Shown here one piece after another: positions 1-11,067 of a stretch of 64,000 nt of DNA. How positions within the stretch are numbered: the first letter of the stretch is position 1; each line of letters begins with the position of its first letter. The DNA comes from Alphaproteobacteria bacterium (GTDB lineage: Bacteria; Pseudomonadota; Alphaproteobacteria; UBA9219). Location of the stretch: contig JAMFSS010000006.1 in assembly GCA_026225415.1 (NCBI GenBank), positions 64,001-128,000 of the forward strand, read 5' to 3'. The position numbers were made by a program, and so were the translations under genes. The notes beneath the pieces were generated by a model. It had not been told where the DNA came from and ran no database searches. It saw only the letters and a program-made list of their open reading frames with translations.

Positions 1-110
1 CGTAAGAACGCCCGTGACACAAAAGCCGAATCGGTTGGAAAGAACGCGAAAACCCATGAGTGTAGAATTGCCAGAGGGGTGGCGGGTCGGCAAGGGAAAT
101 TAGGGGGTTT

Positions 111-1532
111 TTACTTTATCGAAGCCGGCGGACGGCGCAAGAAAGCGGGCAAATCATCGTCAAAAGCCGCGGCCTGTTTTTCATTCTGCGGTTGTGCGGC
201 AACAGGACGCAGTGCTTGTGCTGTTTCAGGAAGCGGCGTTTCTGAACGCGGTGCTTCCTGACGGGGTTCTTGGTGGCGTGGCTGGCGATTACTATCACGG
301 TTCCTGTCGCGGCCACGTTTGTCTCCACCCCTCTTGTCACTATTAGGCCGACGGTCACGGTGATCGGGTTTGCGGCGGCCTTGGTCGGGCATGGGTTCGC
401 CCAAGCCTTCGACCTTTTCACGGTCAATAGTTTTTTTGATCAAATGTTCGATCGCCGAAATCTGCTTGGCGTCGTCCGGCGTTGTCAATGTATAGGCGGT
501 GCCTGATAATCCCGCACGACCGGTGCGGCCTATACGATGCACATAATCTTCCGCGTTAAACGGCACATCGAAATTGAACACATGGCTGACCGCATCGATA
601 TCCAGACCGCGCGCGGCAACGTCGCTGCACACAAGCAGGGAAATTTCACCTTTGCGGAATTTATCCAACGTCGCGGTACGTTCCGATTGTTCCATATCGC
701 CATGCAAAGCGCCGGCGTTGAAACCATGTTTAACCAGCGATTTATGCAAATCCGCCACATCGCGTTTGCGGTTACAAAAGATAAACGCGTTTTTAACGGC
801 ATCACTTTTCAACAGATGGCGCAGCGTTTCACGTTTCAGCCAATCGTTATTTTGCGGCACTTCGATGAATTTTTGTATCACATTCACATTCGTGCTGGAA
901 GGCGGCGACACTGTGACCGTTTTCGGGTTGCTGAGAAACTTATCCGCAAGCTTGCGGATTTCCGGCGGCATGGTGGCCGAGAAAAACAAAGTTTGCTTCA
1001 TCGGCGGCAAAGCCTTGGCGATACGTTCGATATCGGGGATAAAGCCCATATCCAGCATGCGGTCGGCTTCGTCGATCACGAAAATCTTGATATCCGACAA
1101 TAAAATCTTGCCGCGTTCGAACAGATCCAGCATGCGTCCGGGCGTTGCGATCAAAACATCCACACCGCGATCCAGAAGGCGAATTTGTTCATCCATCATC
1201 TCGCCGCCGGTCAGGCGCGCCATGGAAAGCTTGTGGTATTTTCCGTAAATTTCAAAATTCTCGGCGACCTGTGCGGCCAATTCGCGCGTGGGTTCCAAAA
1301 TCAACGAACGCGGCATACGCGCCCGCGCGCGGCCTGCGCCCAGAATTTCCAACATCGGCAAAACAAAGCCCGCCGTTTTGCCGGTACCCGTTTGGGCAAC
1401 GGCCAGCAAATCGCGCATCATCAGCACGATGGGGATGGCTTGTTCCTGTACGGGTGTTGGCGTTGTGTATCCGACATCTTGAATGGCGCGCAGGATGTCT
1501 TCGCTAAGCCCTAAATCGGCAAAAGTTGTCAC
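111..1532 (-). CDS. DEAD-box ATP-dependent RNA helicase (RhlE-like)
   Basis: Motifs AQTGTGKT, DEAD, SAT and HRIGRTGRAG; basic Arg/Asn-rich C-terminal tail. Confidence 0.95.
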   Translation of the reverse strand: MTTFADLGLSEDILRAIQDVGYTTPTPVQEQAIPIVLMMRDLLAVAQTGTGKTAGFVLPMLEILGAGRARARMPRSLILEPTRELAAQVAENFEIYGKYHKLSMARLTGGEMMDEQIRLLDRGVDVLIATPGRMLDLFERGKILLSDIKIFVIDEADRMLDMGFIPDIERIAKALPPMKQTLFFSATMPPEIRKLADKFLSNPKTVTVSPPSSTNVNVIQKFIEVPQNNDWLKRETLRHLLKSDAVKNAFIFCNRKRDVADLHKSLVKHGFNAGALHGDMEQSERTATLDKFRKGEISLLVCSDVAARGLDIDAVSHVFNFDVPFNAEDYVHRIGRTGRAGLSGTAYTLTTPDDAKQISAIEHLIKKTIDREKVEGLGEPMPDQGRRKPDHRDRRPNSDKRGGDKRGRDRNRDSNRQPRHQEPRQEAPRSETPLPETAQALRPVAAQPQNEKQAAAFDDDLPAFLRRPPASIK

Positions 1533-1597
1533 TTGGTCTGTATTCTCACTTGTTTAATTTCTGGGCAACTTGTAGCAGAGTTATTCTGAATAAAGCA

Positions 1598-2317
1598 ATG
1601 AAAGCCTCCGTCGCCATGTCTTCGCCCGCCCCCCTGCTTCTTCTACCCGGCCTACTGTGTGATGCGCGTCTGTGGCAAAATCAGATCAACCATTTGAATA
1701 ATATAGCAAATTGCACAGTCCCCGACACGACGCAGCATGACAATATCCCGGCGATTGCCGAAGCCGTTTTGCGCGATGCTCCGCCGACATTTGCCCTTGC
1801 CGGTCTGTCGATGGGCGGTTATGTGGCGTTTGAGATCATGCGTCAGGCACCGGAACGAGTCACCAAGCTGGGTATTTTCGACAGCTCCGCACGCCCCGAC
1901 ACCCCGGAACAGCAACAAAAACGCCGATTATTGCTGGCCATGTCGCAAACTGGGCAATTTAAAGGGGTGACGCCGCGCCTGTTGCCAATGCTGATCCACC
2001 CCGATCATGTGCGCGATGCGACATTAACCAACACAATCACGGCCATGGCCGAAGAAATGGGGCGCGACGCCTTTGCGCGTCAGCAAACCGCCATTTTAAA
2101 CCGCCCCGACAGCCGCCCGACATTGCGCACCATCACCTGTCCCACTTTGGTGGTGGGCGGACAACAAGACGCCATCACCCCGCCGGAACTTCTGGCGGAA
2201 ATTGCCGACGGCATTGCGGGCGCCGAATTCCATATTATCGAAAATTGCGGCCATTTATCACCTCTGGAGCAATCGGATACGGTTAACGAACTGATGCGCC
2301 AATGGATTGGCGGTTAA
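1598..2317 (+). CDS. alpha/beta hydrolase
   Basis: GLSMGG nucleophile elbow, LLPGLLCDARLW N-terminus, C-terminal GH motif; start chosen inside ORF 1526..2317. Confidence 0.85.
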   Translation: MKASVAMSSPAPLLLLPGLLCDARLWQNQINHLNNIANCTVPDTTQHDNIPAIAEAVLRDAPPTFALAGLSMGGYVAFEIMRQAPERVTKLGIFDSSARPDTPEQQQKRRLLLAMSQTGQFKGVTPRLLPMLIHPDHVRDATLTNTITAMAEEMGRDAFARQQTAILNRPDSRPTLRTITCPTLVVGGQQDAITPPELLAEIADGIAGAEFHIIENCGHLSPLEQSDTVNELMRQWIGG

Positions 2318-2379
2318 GCACTCGATTTTTCTATGAAATCAGGTAATCTTCTCGCTCTGTGCCCCTACAAGGAATTCCC

Positions 2380-3438
2380 ATGACAACACTTCCCAAATCC
2401 ACCTTGCGTTTCTGGCTGATTGTGATGGCCTGCTTTATCGGTGTGTTGTGGATTTTCAAACCCATTCTGTTCCCTTTTCTGGCCGGTTTGGCGGTGGCCT
2501 ATTTTCTGGAACCCGTCGTGGATTCTTTGGCCAAGCGTAAAGTCCCACGGTGGGGCGGTGCCATCATCGTTCTGTCGGGTTTTATTTTTGTCGTTGTTTC
2601 CATCTTCCTTCTGTTGTGGCCGTTGCTGCACAGCCAGATCGGCGCTTTGATCAATTCGCTGCCTGAATATATCGCCAATTTGCGCGAACATTATCTGCCT
2701 GATGCCCAAAACTGGCTGGCGAAATTTTCACCCAACGATGTCGAAAAAATCCGCGATGCCGCCACGCAATCGAGCGGCGAGGCGGTCGATTGGATCAGCC
2801 ATACGGCGCAACGGATTGTCAGCGGCGGCTTTGCCTTTATCGATGCGGTGGCATTATCCATTCTAACGCCCGTCACCGCGTTCCATGTTTTGCGCGACTG
2901 GAACAAATTGACCAAAACCATCGATGGGCTTATCCCCCGTAAACATTATACTGTTATCCGCCAGCAAATGACCGAAGTCGATCTTACCCTGTCCGGCTTT
3001 ATGCGCGGACAGGCGATTGTGTGCGTTATCCTTGGTTGTATTTACAGCATCGGCCTGACCGCCAACGGATTGAAATATGGCGCGACAGTCGGGATTATCG
3101 CCGGCATCCTGACCATCATCCCCTATGTCGGCACCGTGTTCGGCTGGGCGACCAGCCTTATCCTTGCCATGGTGCAATTTGACGGCGACTGGTTGCGCGT
3201 CGGCTTGGTGATGGCAGTGTTCGCCGTCGGCCATTTCTTTGAAGCCTATATTTTAACGCCGCGTTTTGTCGGCCATCGCGTTGGACTGCATCCGATATGG
3301 ATTTTGTTTGCCTTGATCGCGGGCGTGAAATTAATGGGTTTCACCGGCGTGTTGATTGCAGTGCCTACCGCCGCCGTGATTGGCGTTTTGGTGCGCTTTG
3401 CCGTTTCGCAATATAAAGCCAGCACCATCTACAAGTGA
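2380..3438 (+). CDS. AI-2E family transporter / PerM-like permease
   Basis: Multi-TM protein with the typical C-terminal PxxVGxxVGLHP-like region; lies upstream of hdaA. Confidence 0.88.
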   Translation: MTTLPKSTLRFWLIVMACFIGVLWIFKPILFPFLAGLAVAYFLEPVVDSLAKRKVPRWGGAIIVLSGFIFVVVSIFLLLWPLLHSQIGALINSLPEYIANLREHYLPDAQNWLAKFSPNDVEKIRDAATQSSGEAVDWISHTAQRIVSGGFAFIDAVALSILTPVTAFHVLRDWNKLTKTIDGLIPRKHYTVIRQQMTEVDLTLSGFMRGQAIVCVILGCIYSIGLTANGLKYGATVGIIAGILTIIPYVGTVFGWATSLILAMVQFDGDWLRVGLVMAVFAVGHFFEAYILTPRFVGHRVGLHPIWILFALIAGVKLMGFTGVLIAVPTAAVIGVLVRFAVSQYKASTIYK

Positions 3439-4112
3439 TGCGTCAGATACCGCTCATATTGCCCCACAATGCGGCGATGGGCGCGGATGATTTTCTGGTG
3501 ACACCCAGCAATCAAGACGCTGTCGCATGGGTCGAAAAATATCCCGATTGGCCGGCGCATGGATTAATTATTGCAGGGGGTGCCGGTAGCGGTAAAAGCC
3601 ATATTTTAAATCTATGGCGGCATCAAAGTGGCGCAGACATTCTGACCACCACAGATTTAAGTGCGCCAGATTTTACCGCATCAACCGCGCCGCACAAAAT
3701 TGCCATCGATAATGTGGATGGACTGGCAGGACATGCCGTTGGCGAAGAAAATCTGTTTCATCTTTACAATCATCTGAAATCATCGGGCGGTTCGTTGCTG
3801 CTGACAATGGCGCGGGGTGCGGGGCAAGCAGGATTTGTTTTGCCCGATTTGCGTTCGCGCCTGTTGACCTTGCCAACCGCCACGCTCGCCGCACCGGATG
3901 ATGATTTGCTGGCCGCGCTTATCATCAAACAATTCCGCGACCGTCAGGTGGCATTGGATGCCGGTGTTGTGTCCTATATTGTGCCACGTGCCGCGCGTGA
4001 TGCCGATGCCATTCGCGCCCTTGTCGAAAAGCTTGACCATGCCGCGATGGCGGAAGGGCGGAAAATTTCCATTTCGCTTGTGCGCCGTATCCTCGAGGCT
4101 GGCGATGAGTAA
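3438..4112 (+). CDS. hdaA: DnaA-like regulatory inactivator of DnaA (HdaA)
   Basis: GGAGSGKSH P-loop and short DnaA-like AAA+ architecture; follows the AI-2E gene. Confidence 0.8.
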   Translation: MRQIPLILPHNAAMGADDFLVTPSNQDAVAWVEKYPDWPAHGLIIAGGAGSGKSHILNLWRHQSGADILTTTDLSAPDFTASTAPHKIAIDNVDGLAGHAVGEENLFHLYNHLKSSGGSLLLTMARGAGQAGFVLPDLRSRLLTLPTATLAAPDDDLLAALIIKQFRDRQVALDAGVVSYIVPRAARDADAIRALVEKLDHAAMAEGRKISISLVRRILEAGDE

Positions 4113-4602
4113 CACAACGCATCAGGTCGCCATCGCGCTGGGCGCCAATCTCGGCGACCGTTTAGCGTCTTTGCGCATGGCGGTTGAAAAATTATCACTG
4201 CATGTCGATATAACAACACGTTCCTGTTTGTATGAAACAGCGGCGGCTTATGTGGCCGATCAACCGATTTTTCTGAACGCCGTGATTATCGGTACCACAA
4301 AATTGGAGCCCCTACCTCTGCTGTGGATGATGAAAGATTTGGAAAGCGAAATTGGCCGCGCGCCAACTTTCCGTTATGGCCCGCGCGTTATCGATCTGGA
4401 TATTTTGTTTTATGGCGATCTTGTCATGGAAACGCCGGAATTGATCATACCGCATCCGCGTATTCAGGAACGCGATTTTGTCCTGCGTCCGCTTTGCGAT
4501 ATCGCGCCAGAGTGGCGACACCCGTTGTTCGGCACAAGCGCCGCCGAAATGTTGACCGCTCTGCCGGAAGGCGATATCAAAAATCTGGGGGCTGCATGGT
4601 AA
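4105..4602 (+). CDS. folK: 2-amino-4-hydroxy-6-hydroxymethyldihydropteridine diphosphokinase
   Basis: IALGANLGDR and GPRVIDLDILFYG...IPHPRIQERDFVLRPL motifs; start overlaps the hdaA stop. Confidence 0.95.
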   Translation: MSNTTHQVAIALGANLGDRLASLRMAVEKLSLHVDITTRSCLYETAAAYVADQPIFLNAVIIGTTKLEPLPLLWMMKDLESEIGRAPTFRYGPRVIDLDILFYGDLVMETPELIIPHPRIQERDFVLRPLCDIAPEWRHPLFGTSAAEMLTALPEGDIKNLGAAW

Positions 4603-5423
4603 TCCCCACCATCATGGGAATTATCAATGTCACGCCGGATTCTTTTTCCGGCGATGGGTTGCTGTATGGCAATTATGTTGCACAGGCGGCGGCACAAGCC
4701 AGACAGATGATTGCCGATGGTGCGGGCATTCTGGATATCGGCGGCGAGTCATCGCGGCCCGGTGCCACAGGCGTTTCAGCGGAAGAAGAAATTCGTCGCA
4801 CCGCGCCGGTAATCGCCGCAATTAAAAAAGAAATGCCCGATGTAGTCATAGCTATCGATACGATTAAAAGCGAAGTGGCCGAAGCAGCCATCGGAGCAGG
4901 CGCCACGATGATCAACGATATCACCGCCCTGACAGGTGACCCGCGCATGGCTGCCCTCGCGGCAAGCCACAAAGCGACGGTTATCCTTATGCATAACCGC
5001 GCCCACGATGCTCAACACAGCGATAAAATCGGCGGCCATTACACCGCGCCCGATTATACGAATGTTGTCAGCGATGTGTGTAACGCGTTACGCGATTACG
5101 CCAACACAGCAACAACCGCCGGAATTACCCGCGACAAAATCATCCTTGATCCCGGCATTGGTTTCGGTAAAACGCCGCAACAGAATATGGCGTTGATTAA
5201 ATACCTGCCGCGCCTCAAAGCTTTGGGTTCTCCGGTTCTAATGGGCGTTTCGCGCAAATCTTTCATCGGCCATATTCTGGATGTAACCGTTGAGGAACGG
5301 CTGGAAGGCACCGCCGCCTGTATCGCCGCTTGCGTTGCGGGCGGCGCCGATATTCTGCGCGTGCATGATGTAAAAATGATGGCGCGGGTCGCAAAAATGG
5401 CCGCAGCCTTGCGTGATGCATGA
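4596..5423 (+). CDS. folP: dihydropteroate synthase
   Basis: MGIINVTPDSFSGDG, DIGGESSRPGA and DPGIGFGKT motifs; internal start in ORF 4323..5423. Confidence 0.95.
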   Translation: MVIPTIMGIINVTPDSFSGDGLLYGNYVAQAAAQARQMIADGAGILDIGGESSRPGATGVSAEEEIRRTAPVIAAIKKEMPDVVIAIDTIKSEVAEAAIGAGATMINDITALTGDPRMAALAASHKATVILMHNRAHDAQHSDKIGGHYTAPDYTNVVSDVCNALRDYANTATTAGITRDKIILDPGIGFGKTPQQNMALIKYLPRLKALGSPVLMGVSRKSFIGHILDVTVEERLEGTAACIAACVAGGADILRVHDVKMMARVAKMAAALRDA

Positions 5424-6466
5424 ACACCAAAGATTTCACTTTCGATCTACCGCCCGAACGCATTGCGCAGCAAGCGATTGAACCCCGCGATCACGCACGG
5501 TTGCTGCATACCAAACCCAACGCGACCGCAGATCATCACATTTATGATTTACCGGATTTGTTGCAGAGCGGCGATTTACTGGTGATGAATGACACGCGGG
5601 TCATTCCGGCGCGCCTCTATGGCACACGCACCAATTCCCGCGGTGCCGAGGCCAAAATCGAAATTATGCTGCATAAAAAACATGGTGTATCGCAATGGCT
5701 GTGTTTCGCCAAGCCGGGCAAGAAATTGCAAATCGGCGACACTGTTTTTTTTGCGGATCATTTCTCCGCCCATATTTTGGAAAAACACGAAGGCGGCGAG
5801 ATCCTGATTCAGTTCAACGCTGCTGATGACGAATTACTGCCCTTGCTGCAACAATATGGCGAACCGCCCTTGCCGCCTTACATCAAACGCGCCACAGGCG
5901 AAGCCAAAGCGGACAGCGCACGCTACCAAACCGTCTATGCCGCCAAAGACGGCGCCGTCGCGGCACCCACAGCGGGCTTGCATTTCACACCGGAACTTTT
6001 GGCGAAATTAAAAGCCAAAAATATTGCCCATGCCACCGTCACCCTGCATGTCGGCGCGGGAACCTTTTTGCCGGTGAAGGTCGATGCGGTCAAAGACCAC
6101 AAAATGCATGCCGAATATGGCGAGATCAACGCCGCAACCGCCGCCACGATTAACAAAGCCAAAGCCGAAGGCCGCCGTATCGTAAGCATCGGTACAACCA
6201 GCCTGCGTGTTTTGGAAAGCGCGACGGATGAATCGGGTATCGTGCACCCCTTTGCCCGTGACACGGCCATTTTCATCACACCCGGTTACACATTCCGCGC
6301 GGTCGATGTGTTGCTGACCAATTTCCATCTGCCGGAATCGACCTTGTTTATGCTGGTTTCGGCCTTTATGGGGTTGGACAGGATGCGCGCCGCCTATAAA
6401 TATGCTATCGAAAATCATTATCGCTTCTATTCTTTTGGCGATGCTACCCTGCTGGAAAAACAATGA
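5420..6466 (+). CDS. queA: S-adenosylmethionine:tRNA ribosyltransferase-isomerase
   Basis: [22 protein letters not shown] and [10 protein letters not shown] motifs; adjacent to tgt. Confidence 0.96.
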   Translation: MNTKDFTFDLPPERIAQQAIEPRDHARLLHTKPNATADHHIYDLPDLLQSGDLLVMNDTRVIPARLYGTRTNSRGAEAKIEIMLHKKHGVSQWLCFAKPGKKLQIGDTVFFADHFSAHILEKHEGGEILIQFNAADDELLPLLQQYGEPPLPPYIKRATGEAKADSARYQTVYAAKDGAVAAPTAGLHFTPELLAKLKAKNIAHATVTLHVGAGTFLPVKVDAVKDHKMHAEYGEINAATAATINKAKAEGRRIVSIGTTSLRVLESATDESGIVHPFARDTAIFITPGYTFRAVDVLLTNFHLPESTLFMLVSAFMGLDRMRAAYKYAIENHYRFYSFGDATLLEKQ

Positions 6467-7596
6467 ATAAGAAATTCTCTTTCGATATTTTCAACACCGA
6501 CAAAGCCGCCCGCCGTGGCCGCGTGACCACCGCGCATGGCACATTTGAAACGCCGACTTTTATGGCGACGGCCACAGGCGCAACAGTCAAAGCGATGAAG
6601 CCCGATGATGTGCGCGCAACCGGCGCGGAATTGGCCATCTGCAACACCTATCATTTAATGTTGCGCCCCACCGCCGAACGCGTCGCCGCACTGGGCGGTT
6701 TACATAAATTTATGGATTGGGCGGGGCCGATTGTGACCGATTCCGGCGGGTTTCAGGTCATGTCTTTATCGAAATTGCGCACGCTGAATGAAAACGGCGT
6801 GACATTTCGCTCGCATCTGGATGGCAGCGCGTATGAATTGACGCCCGAACGGTCAATGCAGATTCAACATTTGCTAGACAGCAATATCACGATGTGTTTC
6901 GACGAATGCACCCCCCACCCCGCCACGCCAGAACAGGCGGCGCAATCCATGCGCATGTCGATGCGTTGGGCCGAACGTTGCAAAAAGGCATTCCAGCCGC
7001 GCGAAGGTTATGCCCTGTTTGGCATTAATCAGGGCAGCATCTATCCGGCCTTGCGGTTGGAATCGGCGGCGGCGTTGACCGCGTTAGATCTTGACGGTTA
7101 TGGTATTGGCGGTTTGGCGGTTGGCGAAGGCCAGGAAGCGATGTTCACGGCATTGGGTGCCGTCGTGCCTGCCTTGAAACCCGAAAAGCCGCGTTACCTT
7201 ATGGGTGTTGGCCGTCCTGATGATATCGTTGGCGCGGTTTTGCGCGGCGTCGATATGTTTGATTGCGTGATGCCAACACGTTCCGGCCGCACGGGGCAGG
7301 CGTTTACACGACGCGGCACCGTCAATATCCGCAATGCGCGGCATTGCGACGATGCGCGGCCTTTGGACGACCAATGTTCTTGCGTTGCCTGCACGCGTTA
7401 TGGCCGCGCTTACTTACATCATCTGTTCCGCGGCGAAGAAATGCTGGGCCCCATTTTGCTGACCACTCATAATATGCAATATTACCAAGACCTGATGCGC
7501 GATCTGCGTCAGGCCATCGAACAAGGTGCGCTGGATAGTTACGCCGCCTCTTTCCACGACACTATCGCGCGCGGCGATATCGAGGCCAGACTATGA
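6463..7596 (+). CDS. tgt: queuine tRNA-ribosyltransferase
   Basis: [18 protein letters not shown] and CSCxxC...H zinc site. Confidence 0.97.
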   Translation: MNKKFSFDIFNTDKAARRGRVTTAHGTFETPTFMATATGATVKAMKPDDVRATGAELAICNTYHLMLRPTAERVAALGGLHKFMDWAGPIVTDSGGFQVMSLSKLRTLNENGVTFRSHLDGSAYELTPERSMQIQHLLDSNITMCFDECTPHPATPEQAAQSMRMSMRWAERCKKAFQPREGYALFGINQGSIYPALRLESAAALTALDLDGYGIGGLAVGEGQEAMFTALGAVVPALKPEKPRYLMGVGRPDDIVGAVLRGVDMFDCVMPTRSGRTGQAFTRRGTVNIRNARHCDDARPLDDQCSCVACTRYGRAYLHHLFRGEEMLGPILLTTHNMQYYQDLMRDLRQAIEQGALDSYAASFHDTIARGDIEARL

Positions 7597-8087
7597 CCGG
7601 AAAAGCCATCCTGTTAATTTGCATGCTGGCGCTGACAGCGCCAGCCTTTGCCGCGGAAGAACAGGATAATACATCACATCTGCCCATCCCACGTTTTGCA
7701 TCGTTGCGCAGCGGTGAAGTGAATATGCGCACAGGCCCCGGCACGCGTTACCCCATCGAATGGGTCTATGCCAAACGCGGATTGCCGGTCGAAGTGATAG
7801 CGGAATATGATATCTGGCGGCGCGTGCGCGACCCCGAAGGCATTGAAGGCTGGGTCAACAAAACCGAATTGACCGGCAAACGCGGCCTGGTCATCACCGG
7901 CGGCAATCACGAATTGCGCGAAGACCCCGATGACACGGCAGCCATAGCAGCCCATCTGGAAAAAGGCGCGCTCGGCACCATCGCGTCGTGCAAACAGGAT
8001 TGGTGCAAAGTCAAATTCGACGGCGCCAAAGGTTACCTTCGCAAAATGGATTTCTGGGGCGCCTATCCCAATGAATTATTCGATTAA
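7593..8087 (+). CDS. secreted SH3-domain protein
   Basis: Signal peptide ([14 protein letters not shown]) and two SH3-like segments ([19 protein letters not shown]). Confidence 0.8.
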   Translation: MTGKAILLICMLALTAPAFAAEEQDNTSHLPIPRFASLRSGEVNMRTGPGTRYPIEWVYAKRGLPVEVIAEYDIWRRVRDPEGIEGWVNKTELTGKRGLVITGGNHELREDPDDTAAIAAHLEKGALGTIASCKQDWCKVKFDGAKGYLRKMDFWGAYPNELFD

Positions 8088-8332
8088 GTCTGTCACTTAG
8101 CAAATTAGTCTTTTCAAGTATTTCCTTTTTGCATTGCAGTATTTGCCTGCAACAGCATCACATTTCTATCATTTCATTTCTTGCTTCTTTTCCAAAAGAA
8201 TACAAACTGCGTACCGCTTCATTTTTTTGCACGCCTTTGTATGGCGCTCTCTTGCATATACCCTCTTCGCAAGACACAGTGTAAAAAGAACCTTGTCTAT
8301 ATGTCCTTTTCCCCTCTTTGGAGACTGCCCCC

Positions 8333-9829
8333 ATGTCCTTTTTTTCCAATTCGTCCGACGCCATCATGGCCGCCCTGAATAAATCACAGGCGATTATCGA
8401 ATTTAAAATGGACGGCACCATCATCACCGCCAATGAAAATTTCCTGAATGCCGTGGGATACAGGTTGGATGAAATTCAGGGCAAGCATCACAGCATGTTC
8501 GTCGACCCTGCCTATGGGCGCAGCGCGGATTATCGCCAATTCTGGGAAGCCCTGAACCGCGGCGAATTTCAAATGGCGCAATTCATGCGCATCGCCAAAA
8601 GCGGCAACGAAATATGGATTGAAGCTTCGTACAACCCCGTTCTGGGCAGCAATGGCAAACCGGTCAAAGTCATTAAATTCGCAACCGACATCACCAAGCA
8701 AAAAGCCGAATATGCCGATCTTCTGGGCAAAGTGACCGCCATCGGCAAATCGCAAGCCGTGATCGAGTTTAATATGGACGGCACCATCATTACCGCCAAT
8801 GAAAATTTCCTCAGCGTATTGGGCTACAGCCTACCGGAAATTCAGGGCAAGCATCACAGCATGTTTGTGGAAACCGGCTATAAGAACAGCCCTGAATACA
8901 AGGATTTCTGGACAAAACTGAATCGCGGCGAATACCAAGCGGCGCAATATAAACGCATCGGCAAAGGCGGTAAGGAATGTTGGATCGAAGCGTCCTACAA
9001 CCCCATCCTTGATGCCAATGGCCGCATTTACAAAGTAGTGAAATTCGCAACCGACGTTTCTTCACGCAAGGCTGAAAACGCCAAGCTCGCCACCGATTTT
9101 GAAAACGGCGTCAAGGCTCTGGTCAACACCGTGGCGGCAGCATCGAACGAAATGCAGGTCACGGCGCAATCCTTGGCGGCGGCAGCAACGGAAGCCAACC
9201 AACAATCATCGACCGTCGCGGCGGCTTCCGAAGAATTGTCGGCATCTGTTTCGGAAATCGCCCGTCAGTTGGTCGAGGCCACTAATGTCGTGAACATCGC
9301 CGTCACCGAAGCACATAAATCGGATAAGATGGTCAGTGATCTGGTCATTTCCGCCGACAAGGTTGGTCAGGTCACGCAAATGATCGCCGAAATTGCCGGG
9401 CAAACCAATTTGCTGGCGCTCAACGCCACAATCGAAGCCGCGCGCGCAGGCGAAGCCGGCAAAGGATTTGCGGTTGTCGCATCCGAAGTGAAATCATTGG
9501 CCAACCAAACCGCCAAAGCGACTGGCGAAATCGAACAGCAAATCAAGGATATCCAGGCCGCGAGTAAAGCAACTGCTGCCGCTATTCAGGAAATCGCCCG
9601 TGTCATCAGCAAGGTCAGCGAAGTGAACACGTCAATCTCCAGCGCAGTCGAAGAACAATCGGCAGCGACGCGCGAAGTTTCCAGCAACATCGTCAATGTC
9701 AAAGTGGCGGCGGAAGAAACCGGCGCATCAGCCACGAATGTTTTGAACGGTTCGCAAATATTGCTGGAACGGTCAACCGAGCTGGAACAAAAAGTCGATG
9801 AATTCCTGATCAAAGTCCGGGCGATGTAA
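8333..9829 (+). CDS. methyl-accepting chemotaxis protein with two tandem PAS domains
   Basis: Two near-identical PAS units ([16 protein letters not shown]) and the MCP hairpin [38 protein letters not shown]. Confidence 0.93.
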   Translation: MSFFSNSSDAIMAALNKSQAIIEFKMDGTIITANENFLNAVGYRLDEIQGKHHSMFVDPAYGRSADYRQFWEALNRGEFQMAQFMRIAKSGNEIWIEASYNPVLGSNGKPVKVIKFATDITKQKAEYADLLGKVTAIGKSQAVIEFNMDGTIITANENFLSVLGYSLPEIQGKHHSMFVETGYKNSPEYKDFWTKLNRGEYQAAQYKRIGKGGKECWIEASYNPILDANGRIYKVVKFATDVSSRKAENAKLATDFENGVKALVNTVAAASNEMQVTAQSLAAAATEANQQSSTVAAASEELSASVSEIARQLVEATNVVNIAVTEAHKSDKMVSDLVISADKVGQVTQMIAEIAGQTNLLALNATIEAARAGEAGKGFAVVASEVKSLANQTAKATGEIEQQIKDIQAASKATAAAIQEIARVISKVSEVNTSISSAVEEQSAATREVSSNIVNVKVAAEETGASATNVLNGSQILLERSTELEQKVDEFLIKVRAM

Positions 9830-9847
9830 TCGCGCGGCGTTGGCAAT

Positions 9848-9879
9848 AAAAAAGGGCGGCTGTACATGCCGCCCTTTTT
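9848..9879. terminator. bidirectional intrinsic terminator
   Basis: AAAAAGGGCGGC-TGTACAT-GCCGCCCTTTTT between convergent genes. Confidence 0.85.
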
Positions 9880-9901
9880 CTATAACCGCGATCAACCCTT
9901 A

Positions 9902-10312
9902 TTAATCGCTTGGCAAAACATAGGATGAGCATAATGATCCGCCATTGGCTGTCGGCACGCGGCCCGAACAATTGGTGGGCTCCCAACCGCGTTGGCGCAT
10001 ACATTCACTGACCACCAAGGATGGTTTTTGCAAACATTGGCCATTTTCATCCGGCGTAATCGTCACACCGGTTTCGGCCAGACGTTGATGATCGGGTTGA
10101 AATTGCACCAAATCATTATGCGTGGCGTTGGCCGGATAAATACCGCAATGGCATTGCGACAAATCGAAATCGAGCTTTTTTTGCGCGGTGTCCGATGCCA
10201 TCACAACATTGGGCTCGCTGATCGGGCGCCAGAATTGCGCCACCGATGACGGCGTTTCGCAAGCGGCAAGACCGAGGGCGATAAGGGCAAAAGCAAAAAT
10301 CTGGCGACGCAT
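9902..10312 (-). CDS. putative lipoprotein, hypothetical
   Basis: MRRQIFAFALIALGLAAC lipobox; Cys-containing body. Confidence 0.65.
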   Translation of the reverse strand: MRRQIFAFALIALGLAACETPSSVAQFWRPISEPNVVMASDTAQKKLDFDLSQCHCGIYPANATHNDLVQFQPDHQRLAETGVTITPDENGQCLQKPSLVVSECMRQRGWEPTNCSGRVPTANGGSLCSSYVLPSD

Positions 10313-10375
10313 GAAAAACTCCGTGAAAACGATGACGCCTCCATCATTGGCGATTTCCGCGTTGAAATCAATAGA

Positions 10376-11065
10376 TTATAGAAGCCCTTTATTCTTGAAA
10401 CTGACCGTTTCGCCCTTACTGATAATAATGTGGTCATGAACAAGGATACCCAAAGGACGACAGGCCTCGATAATGGCGCGGGTCATGGCGATATCGTCCT
10501 TGCTGGGCGTGGGGTCGCCGCTGGGGTGGTTATGCGCCAGCACAATGGCGCCCGCGCCAATTTCCAAAGCCCGCCGCACGACTTCACGCGGATAAACGGG
10601 GGTGTGATCGATGGTGCCGCGCTGATGCACCTCTTCGCCGATCAGATGGTTTTTGCGGTCGAGGAACAGCAGACGAAACTGTTCAACCGTTTCATGCGCC
10701 ATCGCCATGCGGCAATAATCGACCATTCTTTGCCAGTTATTCAACAACGCGCCGCCGATAATTTCTTTTTTCTGGGCACGAAGCGCAATCGCGCCGGTAA
10801 CGCGTATGGTCGTAACCGCCGCCTCGCTGAGTCCGAACCCCATCAACCGTTCGGGCGCCGCATTAATAAGCGCCCAGAGATTTTTAAATTCGCCCAGAAG
10901 CTGCTTGGCCAAAGGCTTCACATCGCGGCGGGGAATGGCGGCGAACAACAGAACTTCCAATAACTCATAATCTTGCAAAGCGTCGGCACCGGAATCCAGC
11001 AAACGCTCACGCAGCCTTTGCCGATGACCATGATAATGAGGCTTGGGTTCCACTTTGACCGTCAT
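10376..11065 (-). CDS. radC: JAB/MPN-domain RadC family protein
   Basis: HNHPSGDPTPS and VHDHIIIS motifs. Confidence 0.93.
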   Translation of the reverse strand: MTVKVEPKPHYHGHRQRLRERLLDSGADALQDYELLEVLLFAAIPRRDVKPLAKQLLGEFKNLWALINAAPERLMGFGLSEAAVTTIRVTGAIALRAQKKEIIGGALLNNWQRMVDYCRMAMAHETVEQFRLLFLDRKNHLIGEEVHQRGTIDHTPVYPREVVRRALEIGAGAIVLAHNHPSGDPTPSKDDIAMTRAIIEACRPLGILVHDHIIISKGETVSFKNKGLL

Positions 11066-11067
11066 TC

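Noticed and set aside
2-103. Possible C-terminal tail of a plus-strand gene (...SVELPEGWRVGKGN*) entering from the left edge
   Set aside because: Too short to identify; no upstream context in the window.
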